DNA of 64,000 nt, from positions 2,418,001 to 2,482,000 of the forward strand of contig NZ_CP042306.1 of NCBI RefSeq assembly GCF_007859635.1, in the 5' to 3' direction. How positions within the stretch are numbered: the first letter of the stretch is position 1; every line of letters starts with the position of its first letter. Below, piece after piece: positions 47,828-57,706 of this stretch. This DNA comes from Sphingomonas panacisoli (GTDB lineage: Bacteria; Pseudomonadota; Alphaproteobacteria; Sphingomonadales; Sphingomonadaceae). The position numbers were made by a program, and so were the translations under genes. Below the pieces are notes generated by a model. The model did not search any database and was not told the DNA's origin. It was given only the letters and a program-made list of their open reading frames with translations.

Positions 47828-49339
47828 TCACACCTCGAACGACACGCCCTGCGCGAGCGGCAGGGTGCGGCCGTAATTGATCGTGTTGGTGGCGCGACGC
47901 ATATAGGCCTTCCAGCTGTCGGATCCGGCCTCGCGTCCGCCGCCGGTTTCCTTTTCGCCCCCGAACGCGCCGCCGATCTCCGCGCCCGATGGACCGAGAT
48001 TGACGTTGGCGATCCCGCAATCCGATCCGGCCGACGACAGGAACCGCTCCGCCTCGCGCATGTCGAGCGTGAAGATCGCCGACGACAGACCCTGCGGCAC
48101 ATCGTTTTGCAGCGCGATCGCCTCGTCGAGATCCTCGTACGCCATGACGTACAGGATCGGCGCGAATGTCTCGTGGCGGACGACGTCGGTCTGCCCGGGC
48201 ATTTCGACCAGCGCCGGGCGCACGTAATGGCCGCCCGCCAGGTCGATCCGCTCGCCTCCCGTAACCGAGCCGCCTTGCGCCCGCGCCTGCTCCAACGCTC
48301 GCTGCATCCCCTCATACGCCGTCTCATCGATCAGCGGCCCGACCAATGTATCCGTTTCACGCGGATCGCCGACTCGCACCGATCCGTACGCCGCCTTCAG
48401 CCGCGGCAGGAACCGATCGCGGACCGACGAGTGGACGAACAGCCGCCGCAACGTCGTGCAGCGCTGCCCCGCCGTTCCCATCGCGGCGAACGCCACGCCA
48501 CGGATCGCAAGGTCGAGGTCCGCCGACGGCGCGATGATCGTCGCATTGTTGCCGCCAAGCTCCAGGATCGCGCGGGCGAACCGGCCGGCGAGGCGTGGCC
48601 CGACCGTGCGCCCCATCGTCGTCGAACCGGTGGCCGACACCAGCGGCACCTTCGGGTGATCGACCAACACCTCGCCAATCTCTCGCCCGCCGATCAGCAC
48701 GCTCGACAATCCTTCCGGCGCACCACCGAACTTCGCCGCCGCGCGGTCGAACAGTGACTGCACCGCCAGCGCCGTCAACGGCGTCTTCTCGGACGGCTTC
48801 CACACCACGCTGTTACCGCACACCAACGCCAGCGCGGCGTTCCACGACCATACCGCGACGGGAAAGTTGAACGCCGAAACGATCCCGGTGACGCCCAGCG
48901 GATGCCACGTCTCCATCATGCGATGCTCGCTGCGTTCGGTGGCGATGGTCAGGCCGAACAGCTGCCGCGACAGGCCGACCGCATAATCGCAGATGTCGAT
49001 CATCTCCTGGACCTCGCCGAGCCCTTCGGACACGATCTTGCCCGCCTCGATCGTCACCAATCGCGCGAGATCGTCCTTCGCGGCGCGCAGTTCCTCGCCC
49101 AGCAGCCGCACCAACTCGCCACGACGCGGCGCCGGGACGGTGCGCCACTGCAGGAAAGCCGCGTGCGCCCGATCGATCGCCGCCGCGGCCGCGCCCGGGT
49201 CGCTTTCGGCCAAGTGCGCGATCGTCTCGCCCGTGATCGGCGACTGCACGACCAGCGTGCTACCGGCGCACGCGCCTTGATCGACGCCGAGCCGTTCGAG
49301 CACCGCCAGCGCCTCTGCCGCTACCCCGCCATCAATCAT
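47828..49339 (-). CDS. Aldehyde dehydrogenase, ALDH7/AmaB-like
   Basis: NAD-dependent aldehyde dehydrogenase of 503 residues. The catalytic Cys is in GQRCTTLRRLFVH and Glu in LELGGNNATI; HPLGVTGIVSAFNFPVAVWSWN is typical. The GQRCTT and GGNN forms match the antiquitin/ALDH7 and L-piperideine-6-carboxylate dehydrogenase (AmaB) group, which acts in lysine catabolism. No other lysine-degradation gene lies nearby, so the pathway remains inferred. Divergent from the SDR gene. Confidence 0.88.
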   Translation of the reverse strand: MIDGGVAAEALAVLERLGVDQGACAGSTLVVQSPITGETIAHLAESDPGAAAAAIDRAHAAFLQWRTVPAPRRGELVRLLGEELRAAKDDLARLVTIEAGKIVSEGLGEVQEMIDICDYAVGLSRQLFGLTIATERSEHRMMETWHPLGVTGIVSAFNFPVAVWSWNAALALVCGNSVVWKPSEKTPLTALAVQSLFDRAAAKFGGAPEGLSSVLIGGREIGEVLVDHPKVPLVSATGSTTMGRTVGPRLAGRFARAILELGGNNATIIAPSADLDLAIRGVAFAAMGTAGQRCTTLRRLFVHSSVRDRFLPRLKAAYGSVRVGDPRETDTLVGPLIDETAYEGMQRALEQARAQGGSVTGGERIDLAGGHYVRPALVEMPGQTDVVRHETFAPILYVMAYEDLDEAIALQNDVPQGLSSAIFTLDMREAERFLSSAGSDCGIANVNLGPSGAEIGGAFGGEKETGGGREAGSDSWKAYMRRATNTINYGRTLPLAQGVSFEV

Positions 49340-49429
49340 TCACGTTCTCGCCTGTCGTTATTCAGAATCGTACTATACCCATTCCGCGATCGATCGGAAC
49401 AAGCCGTCCATAGCGGAACGGGAGGCATA

Positions 49430-50194
49430 ATGGCGGGTCAGGCATCATTCGATTTGACGGGACGACGCGCGCTGATCACCGGCGGCGCGCGCGGGATCGG
49501 CCGGGCGATCGCCGACGCGATGGCCGCACACGGTGCAGAGATCGTCCTGCTCGACATCGCCGGCGACGGCCGGGAAGCCGCAGCCGCGATCCGCGCCACC
49601 GGCGCCGCCGCGCACTTCATCCAGGCCGATATCGTCGGTCGCGACAATGTCGAAGCCGCCATCGCGCAAGCCTGGTCGCTCGCCGGCCCGATCGACATCC
49701 TGGTCAACAATGCCGGGGTCAGCGCGCGCATACCCGCGGAGGACTATCCGGACGACGCGCTCGGCCAGATGATCGACCTCAACATCAAGAGCGTGTTCCA
49801 CTGCATGCAATCCTGCGCGCGGCGGTGGCTCGCGGAAGGTCGGCCCGGGCGAATCATCAACTTGGCCTCGTTCGCTGGCGTGGTCGCCGACCCGCTCTCC
49901 GCCCCCTACGCCGCGACCAAAGGCGCGGTCGTCCAGCTCACCCGGACCTGCGCGGTCGAATGGGGCCAGCGCGGCATCCTCGTCAACGCGATCGGCCCCG
50001 GCTACGTCCGAACGGAAATGACCGCCGCGACGCTCGATTCCCCGGCGGGCCAGGCGATCATGGCGAAGACCCCGCTGGGCCGCGCCGCCGACGCGACGGA
50101 AATCGCCGGCGCCGCCGTCTTCCTCGCCTCCCCCGCCGCGAGCTACGTCAACGGTCACATCCTGATGGTCGACGGCGGCTGGACGGCGGTCTGA
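49430..50194 (+). CDS. SDR family oxidoreductase
   Basis: Classical short-chain dehydrogenase of 254 residues. The cofactor loop is TGGARGIG, then NNAGV, the catalytic YAATK and GPGYVRTEM. The C-terminal YVNGHILMVDGGWTA is typical. A GGAGG ribosome site precedes the ATG. Divergently placed from the ALDH gene with a 90-bp shared gap, so the two may be co-regulated. Substrate unknown; D-arabinitol/sorbitol-type sugars or 3-ketoacyl derivatives are possible. Confidence 0.88.
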   Translation: MAGQASFDLTGRRALITGGARGIGRAIADAMAAHGAEIVLLDIAGDGREAAAAIRATGAAAHFIQADIVGRDNVEAAIAQAWSLAGPIDILVNNAGVSARIPAEDYPDDALGQMIDLNIKSVFHCMQSCARRWLAEGRPGRIINLASFAGVVADPLSAPYAATKGAVVQLTRTCAVEWGQRGILVNAIGPGYVRTEMTAATLDSPAGQAIMAKTPLGRAADATEIAGAAVFLASPAASYVNGHILMVDGGWTAV

Positions 50195-50264
50195 TGCCAA
50201 CAGCAGCATCACCCCCGCGCGCGACCAGAGCTACGCCCTGATCAGCGCTCGATCGGATCCGGGC

Positions 50265-52262
50265 CTAGGGACCCAGCAGCCGCGCGACGCGGTTGGTCAG
50301 GTCGTCGATCGCGAAGGGCTTGGTGAGCACCTCCATGCCGCGCTCGATATGGCCGTGATTGAGCACCGCGTTCTCGGCATAGCCGGTGATGAACATCACT
50401 TTCAGCTCAGGCCGCAACCGTCGTGCCTCCTCCGCGACCTGCCGCCCGTTGAGCCCGCCGGGCAGCCCGACATCGGTGATCAGCAAGTCGATCCGCGCCG
50501 GCGATTCGACCACACGCAGGCCGGCCGCGCCGTCCGCGGCCTCAATCGTCGCATAGCCGCGATCGACCAAAGCATCGTTGACCAGCATCCGCACGGTCGG
50601 CTCGTCGTCGATCACCAGCACGACCTGGCCCTCGGTCGCGGTGGCGATCGTCGTGGGGCCGGCGACGTCCTCGGCATCGTCGTCGCCCAGGTGGCGGGGC
50701 AGATAGACGCACACCATCGTCCCCTGCCCCAACTCGGAATAGATCCGGACATGGCCGTGGCTTTGTCGCGCGAAGCCGTAGACCATCGACAGGCCGAGAC
50801 CCGTCCCCTCGCCCATCGGCTTGGTCGTGAAGAACGGGTCGAACACGCGGTCGAGGATGTCCTTGTCGATGCCCTCGCCGGTGTCGCTGACGCACACGGT
50901 GACGTATTGCCCCGCCTCCATCCCGCGTTCGCGTGCGGCGCGCTCGTCGAGCCAGCGGTTGCCGGTCTCGACCGTGATCTTGCCGCCCGCGGGCATCGCG
51001 TCGCGCGCGTTGATGCAGAGGTTGAGCAACGCGTTCTCGAGCTGGTTGGCATCGACCAACGCCGACCACAGCCCGCCCGCAGCGACCGTCTCGACCTCGA
51101 TGTTCGGCCCGACCGTGCGCCGCACCAACTCGGCGAAATCGCCGAGCAGGCGGTTCACCACGATCGGCTTGGGCGACAGGGTCTGGCGCCGCGAAAACGC
51201 CAGCAGGCGATGCGTCAGCGAGGCGGCGCGCCGCGTCGCGCCCTGTCCGGCGGCGAGGTAGCGCTCGACGTCCTCGGTCCGCCCCTGCGCCAGCCGCGTG
51301 CGGATCATCTCGAACGCGCCCGAAATGCCGGCGAGCAGATTGTTGAAATCGTGCGCGAGGCCGCCGGTCAGCTGGCCGACGGCCTCCATCTTCTGCGCCT
51401 GGCGGAGTGCTTCCTCGGTCTCACGCAGCCGCTCCTGGCTCTGGAGTCGCTCGGTTACGTCATAGACGAACTGATACGCACCGATCTGCTTGCCGTTTGC
51501 GTCGAGCAGCGGGCTGAACCGCATCTCGTACGATCGCTGGTCGCGGCCGGGGTCGCCAAACGCCCCCACTTCGACGAACGCTTCACCGTCCAGCGCACGC
51601 GTCCATACATCGCGCACCGCCGCCTGATGCTCGGGCCGGTCCGCCAGGACGTCGAGCATCGATTGGCCGACCGCTGGCCGTATCCCGAAGATCCGTTCGA
51701 ACTCGTCGGCCGATGCCTTGTTGATCGCCAGCCAGCGGAAATCCTTGTCCGCGACTTGGACGAACGCATCGGTCCCCTCGACGATATCGGCGAGCAGCTT
51801 GCGCTCGGCGAGCGCAGCGGCAACGCGCGATTCCAGCTCTTCGTTAAGGGCGCGCTGGGCGGCGTCGGCCTGATGGCGCGCGGTGACGTCCTTGAACAGC
51901 ACCGCGACCTGCTTCGCCTCCGGCGGGTCGAGCCGGAACGCCGACAACTCCAAGTGGCGGCCGGTGGCGACAAGTTCCTGCTCGAACCGGATCGGCACGC
52001 CGGTGCGCAATACTTCGCCGTACCGCGCTACCCAGGCGTCGGCTTCGTCCCCGACCATCTCGCGCAACTTCTGACCAACGACATTCGGGATGCCGGCATT
52101 CAGCGCATATGCTGCGTTCGCCTCGATATGGACGTAGTCGCTCAGCGGGCCATGCGGGCCGTCGAAGAACTCGATGACGCAAAAGCCCTCGTCGATCGCG
52201 TCGAACAACTCGCGGTAACGGTCGGAGGGAAGCGGAGCAGTGGTCGAGGGCTGGTCGGCCAT
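50265..52262 (-). CDS. PAS-domain hybrid sensor histidine kinase/response regulator
   Basis: Soluble hybrid kinase of 665 residues without transmembrane helices. Two PAS regions (residues about 10-130 and 160-285), each followed by coiled coil, precede the kinase. The H-box is [11 protein letters not shown] with the phospho-His, followed by the ATPase domain with N-box [11 protein letters not shown] and [12 protein letters not shown]-terminal receiver ([13 protein letters not shown], phospho-Asp in [10 protein letters not shown]) completes it. Probably light, redox or metabolite sensing in the cytoplasm. No partner regulator nearby. Confidence 0.93.
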   Translation of the reverse strand: MADQPSTTAPLPSDRYRELFDAIDEGFCVIEFFDGPHGPLSDYVHIEANAAYALNAGIPNVVGQKLREMVGDEADAWVARYGEVLRTGVPIRFEQELVATGRHLELSAFRLDPPEAKQVAVLFKDVTARHQADAAQRALNEELESRVAAALAERKLLADIVEGTDAFVQVADKDFRWLAINKASADEFERIFGIRPAVGQSMLDVLADRPEHQAAVRDVWTRALDGEAFVEVGAFGDPGRDQRSYEMRFSPLLDANGKQIGAYQFVYDVTERLQSQERLRETEEALRQAQKMEAVGQLTGGLAHDFNNLLAGISGAFEMIRTRLAQGRTEDVERYLAAGQGATRRAASLTHRLLAFSRRQTLSPKPIVVNRLLGDFAELVRRTVGPNIEVETVAAGGLWSALVDANQLENALLNLCINARDAMPAGGKITVETGNRWLDERAARERGMEAGQYVTVCVSDTGEGIDKDILDRVFDPFFTTKPMGEGTGLGLSMVYGFARQSHGHVRIYSELGQGTMVCVYLPRHLGDDDAEDVAGPTTIATATEGQVVLVIDDEPTVRMLVNDALVDRGYATIEAADGAAGLRVVESPARIDLLITDVGLPGGLNGRQVAEEARRLRPELKVMFITGYAENAVLNHGHIERGMEVLTKPFAIDDLTNRVARLLGP

Positions 52263-52333
52263 GCAGTAAACCTATCCGGGAAGCTGGTCCCGATCAACTT
52301 CGGGCGGGGCCGAGCGGTTCCGCGGCGCGCGCT

Positions 52334-53290
52334 CTAGAAACGCTCGCCGACCATTTCCTCGCTCTTGGCCCACAGTGCCTTCGCATTGTCGGGATCGACG
52401 GCGTAAGGGCGCACGCCGCCACGGAAACCCTCGATGTCGATGACTTCCGCTACGTGGCAGTCCTCGCAATATTTGCCGCCGACGTCGTCACCGGACGCCA
52501 CCGCGCCCGCCCACACCGACGTCGCCGCACCTTGCGGTATCGTCTTCCACTCGAACGCCGGGCCGTCATTGTCCTTCTGGTTGGCGTTGATGGCGTCGAT
52601 CATGGTCTGCATGACTTGTGGGGTCATGTGCCGTCCGAGCTCGGTTTGGATACCGCCCGGATGGACCGCCGCCGCGCGCACGCCCCGGCCCTTGTGGCGA
52701 CGGTCGAATTCGACCGCGAACAGCGCGTTGGCGGTCTTCGACCGGCCATAGGCACCGAATTCGGTGTAGGGCGTGCGTTCGAAGCCGGGGTCGTCCAGAT
52801 CGACATTGGCGAAGCGGTGCCCCGACGACGACAGGCTCACGAACCGCCCGCCGTCGCGGATCAGCGGGGCGATGCGATTGACGAATACGAAATGCCCCAG
52901 GTGATTGGTGCCGAACTGCGTCTCGAACCCGTCCTTGGTCGTCCCCTGCGGACAGGCCATGACGCCGGCATTGGCGATGACGATATCGAACGTCTCGCCC
53001 TTCGCGTTCAGCGCATCGGCGGCGGCGCGAACGCTCGCCAGATCGGCGAGGTCGAGTTCGATCAGCTCCAGCCCGCCCGGCGCCTTGGCTTGTTCGCGGA
53101 CTTGGGCCGTCGCGGCTTCAGCCTTGGCCAGATCGCGCGCCGCACCGACCACCCACGCCCCATGCGCGGCCAGCGCGCGCGCCGTTTCGACGCCCAACCC
53201 CGCGGATACGCCGGTGATCAGGACTCGCTTGCCGCTGAGATCGACGCCCGCCAGCACGTCGTCGGTGGTGGATTTGCTGCCAAAGGTCAT
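52334..53290 (-). CDS. SDR family oxidoreductase (retinol dehydrogenase-like)
   Basis: Short-chain dehydrogenase of 318 residues, of the extended RDH/WWOX-like form. TGVSAGLGVETARALAAHGA is the cofactor loop, then NAGVMACPQ and the catalytic YGRSKTANAL. The C-terminal part contains CEDCHVAEV. The substrate is unknown. It stands alone on the minus strand between the hybrid kinase and the hydrolase. Confidence 0.88.
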   Translation of the reverse strand: MTFGSKSTTDDVLAGVDLSGKRVLITGVSAGLGVETARALAAHGAWVVGAARDLAKAEAATAQVREQAKAPGGLELIELDLADLASVRAAADALNAKGETFDIVIANAGVMACPQGTTKDGFETQFGTNHLGHFVFVNRIAPLIRDGGRFVSLSSSGHRFANVDLDDPGFERTPYTEFGAYGRSKTANALFAVEFDRRHKGRGVRAAAVHPGGIQTELGRHMTPQVMQTMIDAINANQKDNDGPAFEWKTIPQGAATSVWAGAVASGDDVGGKYCEDCHVAEVIDIEGFRGGVRPYAVDPDNAKALWAKSEEMVGERF

Positions 53291-53358
53291 GTCGCTCTCC
53301 CGAATGGTGTGAGCGATAGATAGGGTCGCAGTCCCTCGCCGAAAGAGCAGGCTTCATG

Positions 53359-53386
53359 AAAAAGGGCGGCCCGCGCGGAGCCGCCC
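53359..53386 (-). terminator. Intrinsic terminator of the alpha/beta hydrolase gene
   Basis: On the minus strand GGGCGGC pairs with GCCGCCC, followed by TTTTT, 10 bp after the hydrolase stop. Confidence 0.85.
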
Positions 53387-53395
53387 CTCGATCGA

Positions 53396-54274
53396 CTAGT
53401 TCGCGACCCGTTCGACGATCAACATCGATTCCGGATCGGCGGCAGCGTCACCCTGGATGAAGTTCAGGATGTCCGCGTTGATCTGGTCGGGATGCGTCGT
53501 CATGCAGCCGTGCGGCATGTCCTGATAGGTCTTGAGCGTACCGTGCTTAAGCAGCTTCACCGCCAGCGGCGCGCTGTCGGCATAGGGCACGACCTGGTCG
53601 CCCTCGCTGTGGATGACGAGCACCGGCACATCGATCGCCTTGAGGTCCTCGGTCAGGTCGGTTTCCGAGAATACCTTGATGCACTCGTAATGGCCTATCG
53701 CGCCGCCCATCATTCCCTGGCGCCACCAATTGTCGACCAGCCCCTGGATCGTCGCCACGCCGGGCTTGTTGAAATTGTAGAACGGGCCGGCGGCGACATC
53801 GATGTAGAATTGCGACCGGTTCATCATGCCGGCGCGGAACTGGTCGAATACCTCCATCGGCAGACCGCCGGGATTGGCGTCGGTTTTAAGCATCAGCGGC
53901 GTGATCGCGGAGATCAGCACCGCCTTCGACACGCGGCCGGGATCGGTGCGGGCGACGTAGCGGGCGACTTCGCCGCCGCCGGTCGAATGACCGACATGCA
54001 CGGCGTTCTTCAGGTCGAGCGCGCGCGCCAGCGCGATCGCATCGGCCGCATAGGTATCCATGTCGTTGCCGGTCGCGGTCTGGGTCGAACGGCCATGCCC
54101 GCGCCGGTCGTGCGCGATGACGCGATAGCCCTTCTGGCTGAAGAACAGCATCTGGTTGTCCCAGTCGTCGGCGCTCAGCGGCCAGCCGTGGTGGAACATG
54201 ATCGCCTGCGCATCGCGCGGGCCCCAATCCTTGTAGAAGATCTCGGTGCCGTCGTCGGTCGTGATGAATGGCAT
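53396..54274 (-). CDS. Alpha/beta hydrolase (non-heme chloroperoxidase-like)
   Basis: Alpha/beta hydrolase of 292 residues. The catalytic Ser is in [13 protein letters not shown], the acid in [12 protein letters not shown] and the His in [28 protein letters not shown] is typical of bacterial non-heme haloperoxidases, which act in practice as esterases or perhydrolases. ATG 54274 with a GAGGAA site is chosen over a longer upstream frame. Terminators flank it on both sides, so it is a single-gene unit. Confidence 0.9.
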   Translation of the reverse strand: MPFITTDDGTEIFYKDWGPRDAQAIMFHHGWPLSADDWDNQMLFFSQKGYRVIAHDRRGHGRSTQTATGNDMDTYAADAIALARALDLKNAVHVGHSTGGGEVARYVARTDPGRVSKAVLISAITPLMLKTDANPGGLPMEVFDQFRAGMMNRSQFYIDVAAGPFYNFNKPGVATIQGLVDNWWRQGMMGGAIGHYECIKVFSETDLTEDLKAIDVPVLVIHSEGDQVVPYADSAPLAVKLLKHGTLKTYQDMPHGCMTTHPDQINADILNFIQGDAAADPESMLIVERVAN

Positions 54275-54382
54275 GGGGAATTCCTCAACAGTTCGAGTCG
54301 TCCTCCCCCGCAAATCATAATGCCACCGAAACGGTCGGTTGTAGACGCAAATCTGTGCAAACCGGATTGCGGTTCGCGCACG

Positions 54383-54416
54383 AAAAAGGGCGGCCCGTCG
54401 CCGGACCGCCCTTTTC
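54383..54416 (-). terminator. Intrinsic terminator of the rplM-rpsI operon
   Basis: AAAAGGGCGG with CCGCCCTTTT forms a 10-bp stem; on the minus strand it ends in TTTTT. It lies about 100 bp after the rpsI stop and could also work for plus-strand transcripts. Confidence 0.75.
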
Positions 54417-54481
54417 GTTTCGTTGGCTGCCACGTCGTCAGACGTATCGGCTTCGCCGATCCGCTGCCCGACGTGGCGAGT

Positions 54482-54507
54482 CTTGGGATTGCTGGCGCAA
54501 TCCCAAG
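54482..54507 (-). other. Perfect hairpin immediately after rpsI
   Basis: CTTGGGATTGC with its complement around TGGC, 11 bp after the rpsI stop codon. No T-run. A second, larger pairing (CCACGTCG with CGACGTGG) lies just beyond. It may stabilise the mRNA 3' end before the terminator at 54383-54416. Confidence 0.5.
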
Positions 54508-54518
54508 CCGCCCGCGTC

Positions 54519-55049
54519 TTAGCGCTTCGAGAACTGGAAGCTGCGACGCGCCTTCGCGCGGCCGTACTTCTTGCGCTCGACGGTGCGGCTGTCGCGGGTC
54601 AGGAAGCCGGCGCGCTTCACCTGCGTGCGCAGGATCGGCTCGTACTTCGTGATCGCCTGGCTGATGCCGTGCTTGACCGCACCGGCCTGGCCCGACAAAC
54701 CACCGCCCTTGACGGTCGCGACGACGTCATACTGGCCCTCGCGCTCGGCGACGCCGAACACCTGGTTGATGACGAGGCGCAGCGACGGACGCGCGAAATA
54801 GACTTCCAGGTCACGACCATTGATCGTGATCTTGCCCGTGCCCGGCTTCAGCCAGACGCGTGCGACGGCGTCCTTGCGGCGGCCGGTCGCATAGGCGCGG
54901 CCCTGCGCGTCGATTTCCTGCTCGCGCAGCGGAGCGGGCGCGGGTGCGGGGCCGCTGTTGTTGGTGTCCGCCGCGGCAACGACCGCGTCGGGGGTCTGAC
55001 CGGCAGCGATCGCGCCGAGATCAGCGAGGGACTGGCGTTCGTCAGCCAT
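54519..55049 (-). CDS. rpsI: 30S ribosomal protein S9
   Basis: S9 of 176 residues. The C-terminal core ([18 protein letters not shown] to [17 protein letters not shown]) is standard, and the conserved tail that reaches the P-site tRNA is present. A ~45-residue Ala/Pro-rich acidic N-terminal extension (to [11 protein letters not shown]) is added; such extensions occur in sphingomonads. ATG overlaps the rplM stop (TAATG). Confidence 0.97.
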   Translation of the reverse strand: MADERQSLADLGAIAAGQTPDAVVAAADTNNSGPAPAPAPLREQEIDAQGRAYATGRRKDAVARVWLKPGTGKITINGRDLEVYFARPSLRLVINQVFGVAEREGQYDVVATVKGGGLSGQAGAVKHGISQAITKYEPILRTQVKRAGFLTRDSRTVERKKYGRAKARRSFQFSKR

Positions 55050-55528
55050 TATGCGCCCACCTTGTTCTTGCGGCTCATCGCCGCGATATCGAGGACTTCG
55101 GGGTTCTGAGCTTCGTGCGGATGCTCTGTCCCGGCGAAGATGCGCAGGTTACGCAGCTGCTGACGGCCGAGCGGGCCGCGCGGGATCATGCGCTCCACGG
55201 CCTTTTCCAGCACGCGTTCCGGGAAACGACCCTCGAGCACCTTGCCCGCGGTGATCCCCTTGATGCCGCCGGCATAACCGGTGTGCTTGTAATACACCTT
55301 GTCCGCCAGCTTCTTGCCGGTGAAACGGATCTTGTCCGCGTTGATCACGATGACATTGTCACCGCAATCGACGTGCGGCGTGAACGACGTCTTGTGCTTG
55401 CCGCGCAGGACGTTTGCGATCACCACCGCGGCACGGCCGACGACCAGATCGGTCGCGTCGACGATATGCCACTTCTTCTCCACCTCGTGCGGCTTGGCCG
55501 GCTTGGTGGTCTTCATCAGCGCCTTCAT
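55049..55528 (-). CDS. rplM: 50S ribosomal protein L13
   Basis: L13 of 159 residues, with [17 protein letters not shown], then [16 protein letters not shown] and [18 protein letters not shown]. It is the first gene of the rplM-rpsI pair. The start MKALMKT leaves a second in-frame Met at residue 5, so the exact N-terminus is uncertain by four residues. The leader is 120 bp long. Confidence 0.98.
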   Translation of the reverse strand: MKALMKTTKPAKPHEVEKKWHIVDATDLVVGRAAVVIANVLRGKHKTSFTPHVDCGDNVIVINADKIRFTGKKLADKVYYKHTGYAGGIKGITAGKVLEGRFPERVLEKAVERMIPRGPLGRQQLRNLRIFAGTEHPHEAQNPEVLDIAAMSRKNKVGA

Positions 55529-55596
55529 GGGCTGTTGACCTTCTTGGCTATGGAAAACAAACGCGCGGCCGGTTGCCCAGCCGCGTTCGTGGCGGC

Positions 55597-55625
55597 CAAA
55601 TGCAATCGGACCGCGTCAAAGTCAA
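55597..55625 (-). promoter_or_regulatory. Candidate rplM-rpsI promoter
   Basis: Minus strand TTGACT (55625-55620), 17-base spacer, CATTTG (55602-55597), some 70 bp before rplM. The -10 match is weak. A CGGGTAT/ATACCCG hairpin at 55647-55664 overlaps the ctaA stop codon just upstream. Confidence 0.4.
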
Positions 55626-55652
55626 GCAAAACCGGGCTTTTGCTGACGGGTA

Positions 55653-56693
55653 TTATGATACCCGGTAGTGCGATTGCTGTCCGATGGCATGGATACCCCA
55701 GGTCACGGCGATCACCAGCAACGCGCCGACCAGCTGATGCAGTCCGGCGAGCGTCACGTTCACATCGCTCATCACCGTCGCGATGCCGAGCAGGATCTGC
55801 GTCCCGAACGCGATGTGGATCGCGACTGGCGCCCGGCGGTCCAGCGGCTTCACCTTGCGCGCGAGCAGCACGAGCATCACCACCGCCACCCACACCCACC
55901 AGCGGTGGATGAAGTGAACGGTCGCGGGATCGTCGAACAGCAACTTGCCGAGCGACTCGCCGCTCTGGCTCGGGCCGGGGAATATCGATCCGTTCATCAG
56001 CGGCCAGTCGTTCGCCACCCGCCCCGCGCGCAGCCCCGCCATCAGGGCGCCGTAGAGCAACTGCACCGTCAGGATCGCAGTCGCCGCCAGTCCGAACCCG
56101 GTCAGCCGTGCCGGCCTCGCGCCGGACTCGCGCGCCAGCCGTCGCAGGTCGAGCGCGGTCCACACCATCCCTGCCAGCGTGAATAGCGCCGTCAGCAGAT
56201 GCGTCGCGAGCCAGCCCGGTGCGACCTCCGTCCGATGCGTCAGCCCCGATCGCACCATCAGCCAGCCGAACGTCCCCTGCAGGCAGATCAACGCGAACAG
56301 CGCGAACAGCCGCCAGAAATAGCCGCGCGGGATTTGCCGCCGCGCCGCGAACCAGACGAACGGGATCAGGAACGCCAGCCCGATGATCCGACCGAGAAAG
56401 CGATGGAGATATTCCCAGAAGAAGATCGCCTTGAACCCGGCCAGCGTCATGCCGTGGTTGATCGCTTCGTATTGCGGGATGCGGCGGTAGTTCGCGAACT
56501 CCGCCTGCCACTGCGCCTCGGTCAGCGGCGGAACGGCGCCGATCAGCGGCTTCCATTCGGTGATCGACAGCCCCGATTCGGTCAGCCGCGTAACACCGCC
56601 GACCACGACGATCGCGACGATCAGGGCCGCGACGATATAGAGCCATGCGGCAATGGTGCGAGGGCGGGTATTGGCGATCATGGCCGCGGCCAT
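55653..56693 (-). CDS. ctaA: Heme A synthase (COX15/CtaA)
   Basis: Membrane protein of about 346 residues with eight hydrophobic helices, converting heme O to heme A for cytochrome oxidase. Conserved histidines lie in RFLGRIIGLAF, MVRSGLTHRTEV, HFIHRWWVW and APVAIHIAFGTQ, as in the alphaproteobacterial type 2 form. ATG 56693 is chosen; GTG 56699 and ATG 56681 are also in frame. It follows a palindromic repeat, so its ribosome site is unclear. Confidence 0.95.
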   Translation of the reverse strand: MAAAMIANTRPRTIAAWLYIVAALIVAIVVVGGVTRLTESGLSITEWKPLIGAVPPLTEAQWQAEFANYRRIPQYEAINHGMTLAGFKAIFFWEYLHRFLGRIIGLAFLIPFVWFAARRQIPRGYFWRLFALFALICLQGTFGWLMVRSGLTHRTEVAPGWLATHLLTALFTLAGMVWTALDLRRLARESGARPARLTGFGLAATAILTVQLLYGALMAGLRAGRVANDWPLMNGSIFPGPSQSGESLGKLLFDDPATVHFIHRWWVWVAVVMLVLLARKVKPLDRRAPVAIHIAFGTQILLGIATVMSDVNVTLAGLHQLVGALLVIAVTWGIHAIGQQSHYRVS

Positions 56694-56701
56694 ACCCACA
56701 C

Positions 56702-56777
56702 CGTCATCCCAGCGAAAGCTGGGATCTCAGGCCTTATCGCAATGCTGCACGATACCCCAGCTTTCGCTGGGGCGACG
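56702..56777. repeat. Palindromic intergenic repeat (family B)
   Basis: Element of 76 bp, opening CGTCATCCCAGCGAAAGCTG and closing CAGCTTTCGCTGGGGCGACG. It fills almost all of the gap between bamF and ctaA and ends 9 bp before the ctaA start region. Its arms match those at 29880-29942. Confidence 0.85.
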
Positions 56778-56787
56778 AAGGAGGAGA

Positions 56788-57198
56788 TCAGTTGGCCGCG
56801 GCGCGCGCGTTCTGGCCGTCGCCTTCGGGCGCGGCGACGATGTCGCGCGTGGTGCCGCCCTTGTCGACGATCTTGGTTTCGGGGTCCCCCGCTTCCGAGC
56901 GCACGCCGGGTGCGGCCGAATCGCCGCCGGCCTGGTCGAGCGTCGAGCGTTCCGCTTGGCTGCGCGGGGCGGAACCGCCGAACAGTGCGTCGAGCGCCTG
57001 CGCCGAGGGATTGTTGTCCTGCGGACGCGCAACGCCCGGCTGCGGCGGACGCAGCGAGAAATCGGGCGGCACGACGAGCGGCTGGCTGCGCGCGACGGCA
57101 TATTCGTCCGGACGCGTGCGGTCGTACCCGCGCTTGCCGCAGGCCGAAAGGGACAAGGCCACGCTCGCAACCGCGACGACCATTACAAACTTACGCAT
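56788..57198 (-). CDS. bamF: BamF-like lipoprotein (DUF3035)
   Basis: Lipoprotein of 136 residues. The signal and lipobox is FVMVVAVASVALSLSAC with Cys at about position 20, then a proline-rich stretch (QPLVVPPDFSLRPPQPG) typical of DUF3035. In alphaproteobacteria this is BamF, a subunit of the outer-membrane protein assembly machine. It overlaps lspA, the enzyme that cleaves lipoprotein signals, by 8 bases. Confidence 0.87.
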   Translation of the reverse strand: MRKFVMVVAVASVALSLSACGKRGYDRTRPDEYAVARSQPLVVPPDFSLRPPQPGVARPQDNNPSAQALDALFGGSAPRSQAERSTLDQAGGDSAAPGVRSEAGDPETKIVDKGGTTRDIVAAPEGDGQNARAAAN

Positions 57199-57706
57199 TC
57201 GAATTCTCCACTTCACCCGGCTCGGCCTTGGGCTTGTCACGGACCAACAGGGCACGCGCTAGCAGGATGAGCACGCCTATCGTAATCGCCGCGTCGGCAA
57301 GATTGAAGGTCAAAAACGGCGACCAGGTGCCGAAGTGCAGATCGGCGTAATCCTGCACATAGCCGAGCCGCACGCGATCGAGGATATTGCCGAGCGCGCC
57401 GCCCGCGATCATGCCCAGCGCGAACTGGTCCTGGCGGTTCGCCTCGCGCCACATCCACACGAGGACGGCGAAGGCGATGACGCCGGTCAACACGACCAAC
57501 ATCCACGAATTTTCCGGCGCGACGCGCAGGAAACCGAGCGACACGCCATGATTGTGCAGGTTGCGCAGCGTGAAGATAGGCAGCACCGCGCGCTCGTCGC
57601 CTTCCATCGCCAGCCCGATCGGACCGACGACCAGCCACTTGATGACTTGGTCGAGCACGAAGAACAGAGCCGCCGCGATCAGCCCGGCCTTGGGCGCCTT
57701 CCCCAT
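57191..57706 (-). CDS. lspA: Lipoprotein signal peptidase II
   Basis: Aspartic protease of 171 residues with four membrane helices. The catalytic Asp residues are in GGALGNILDRVRLGYVQDY and FNLADAAITIG. The start at 57706 overlaps the ileS stop (TGATG). The order ileS-lspA-bamF is common and puts lipoprotein processing beside a client. Confidence 0.96.
   Translation of the reverse strand: MGKAPKAGLIAAALFFVLDQVIKWLVVGPIGLAMEGDERAVLPIFTLRNLHNHGVSLGFLRVAPENSWMLVVLTGVIAFAVLVWMWREANRQDQFALGMIAGGALGNILDRVRLGYVQDYADLHFGTWSPFLTFNLADAAITIGVLILLARALLVRDKPKAEPGEVENSNA

Noticed and set aside
50349..52337. Plus-strand frame of 662 codons over the hybrid kinase
   Set aside because: Antisense shadow; kinase H-box, ATPase and receiver motifs are all on the minus strand.
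55529..55600. L13-type autoregulatory leader RNA before rplM
   Set aside because: The known L13 leader is a Firmicutes element and no matching structure was seen; only a promoter candidate is reported.
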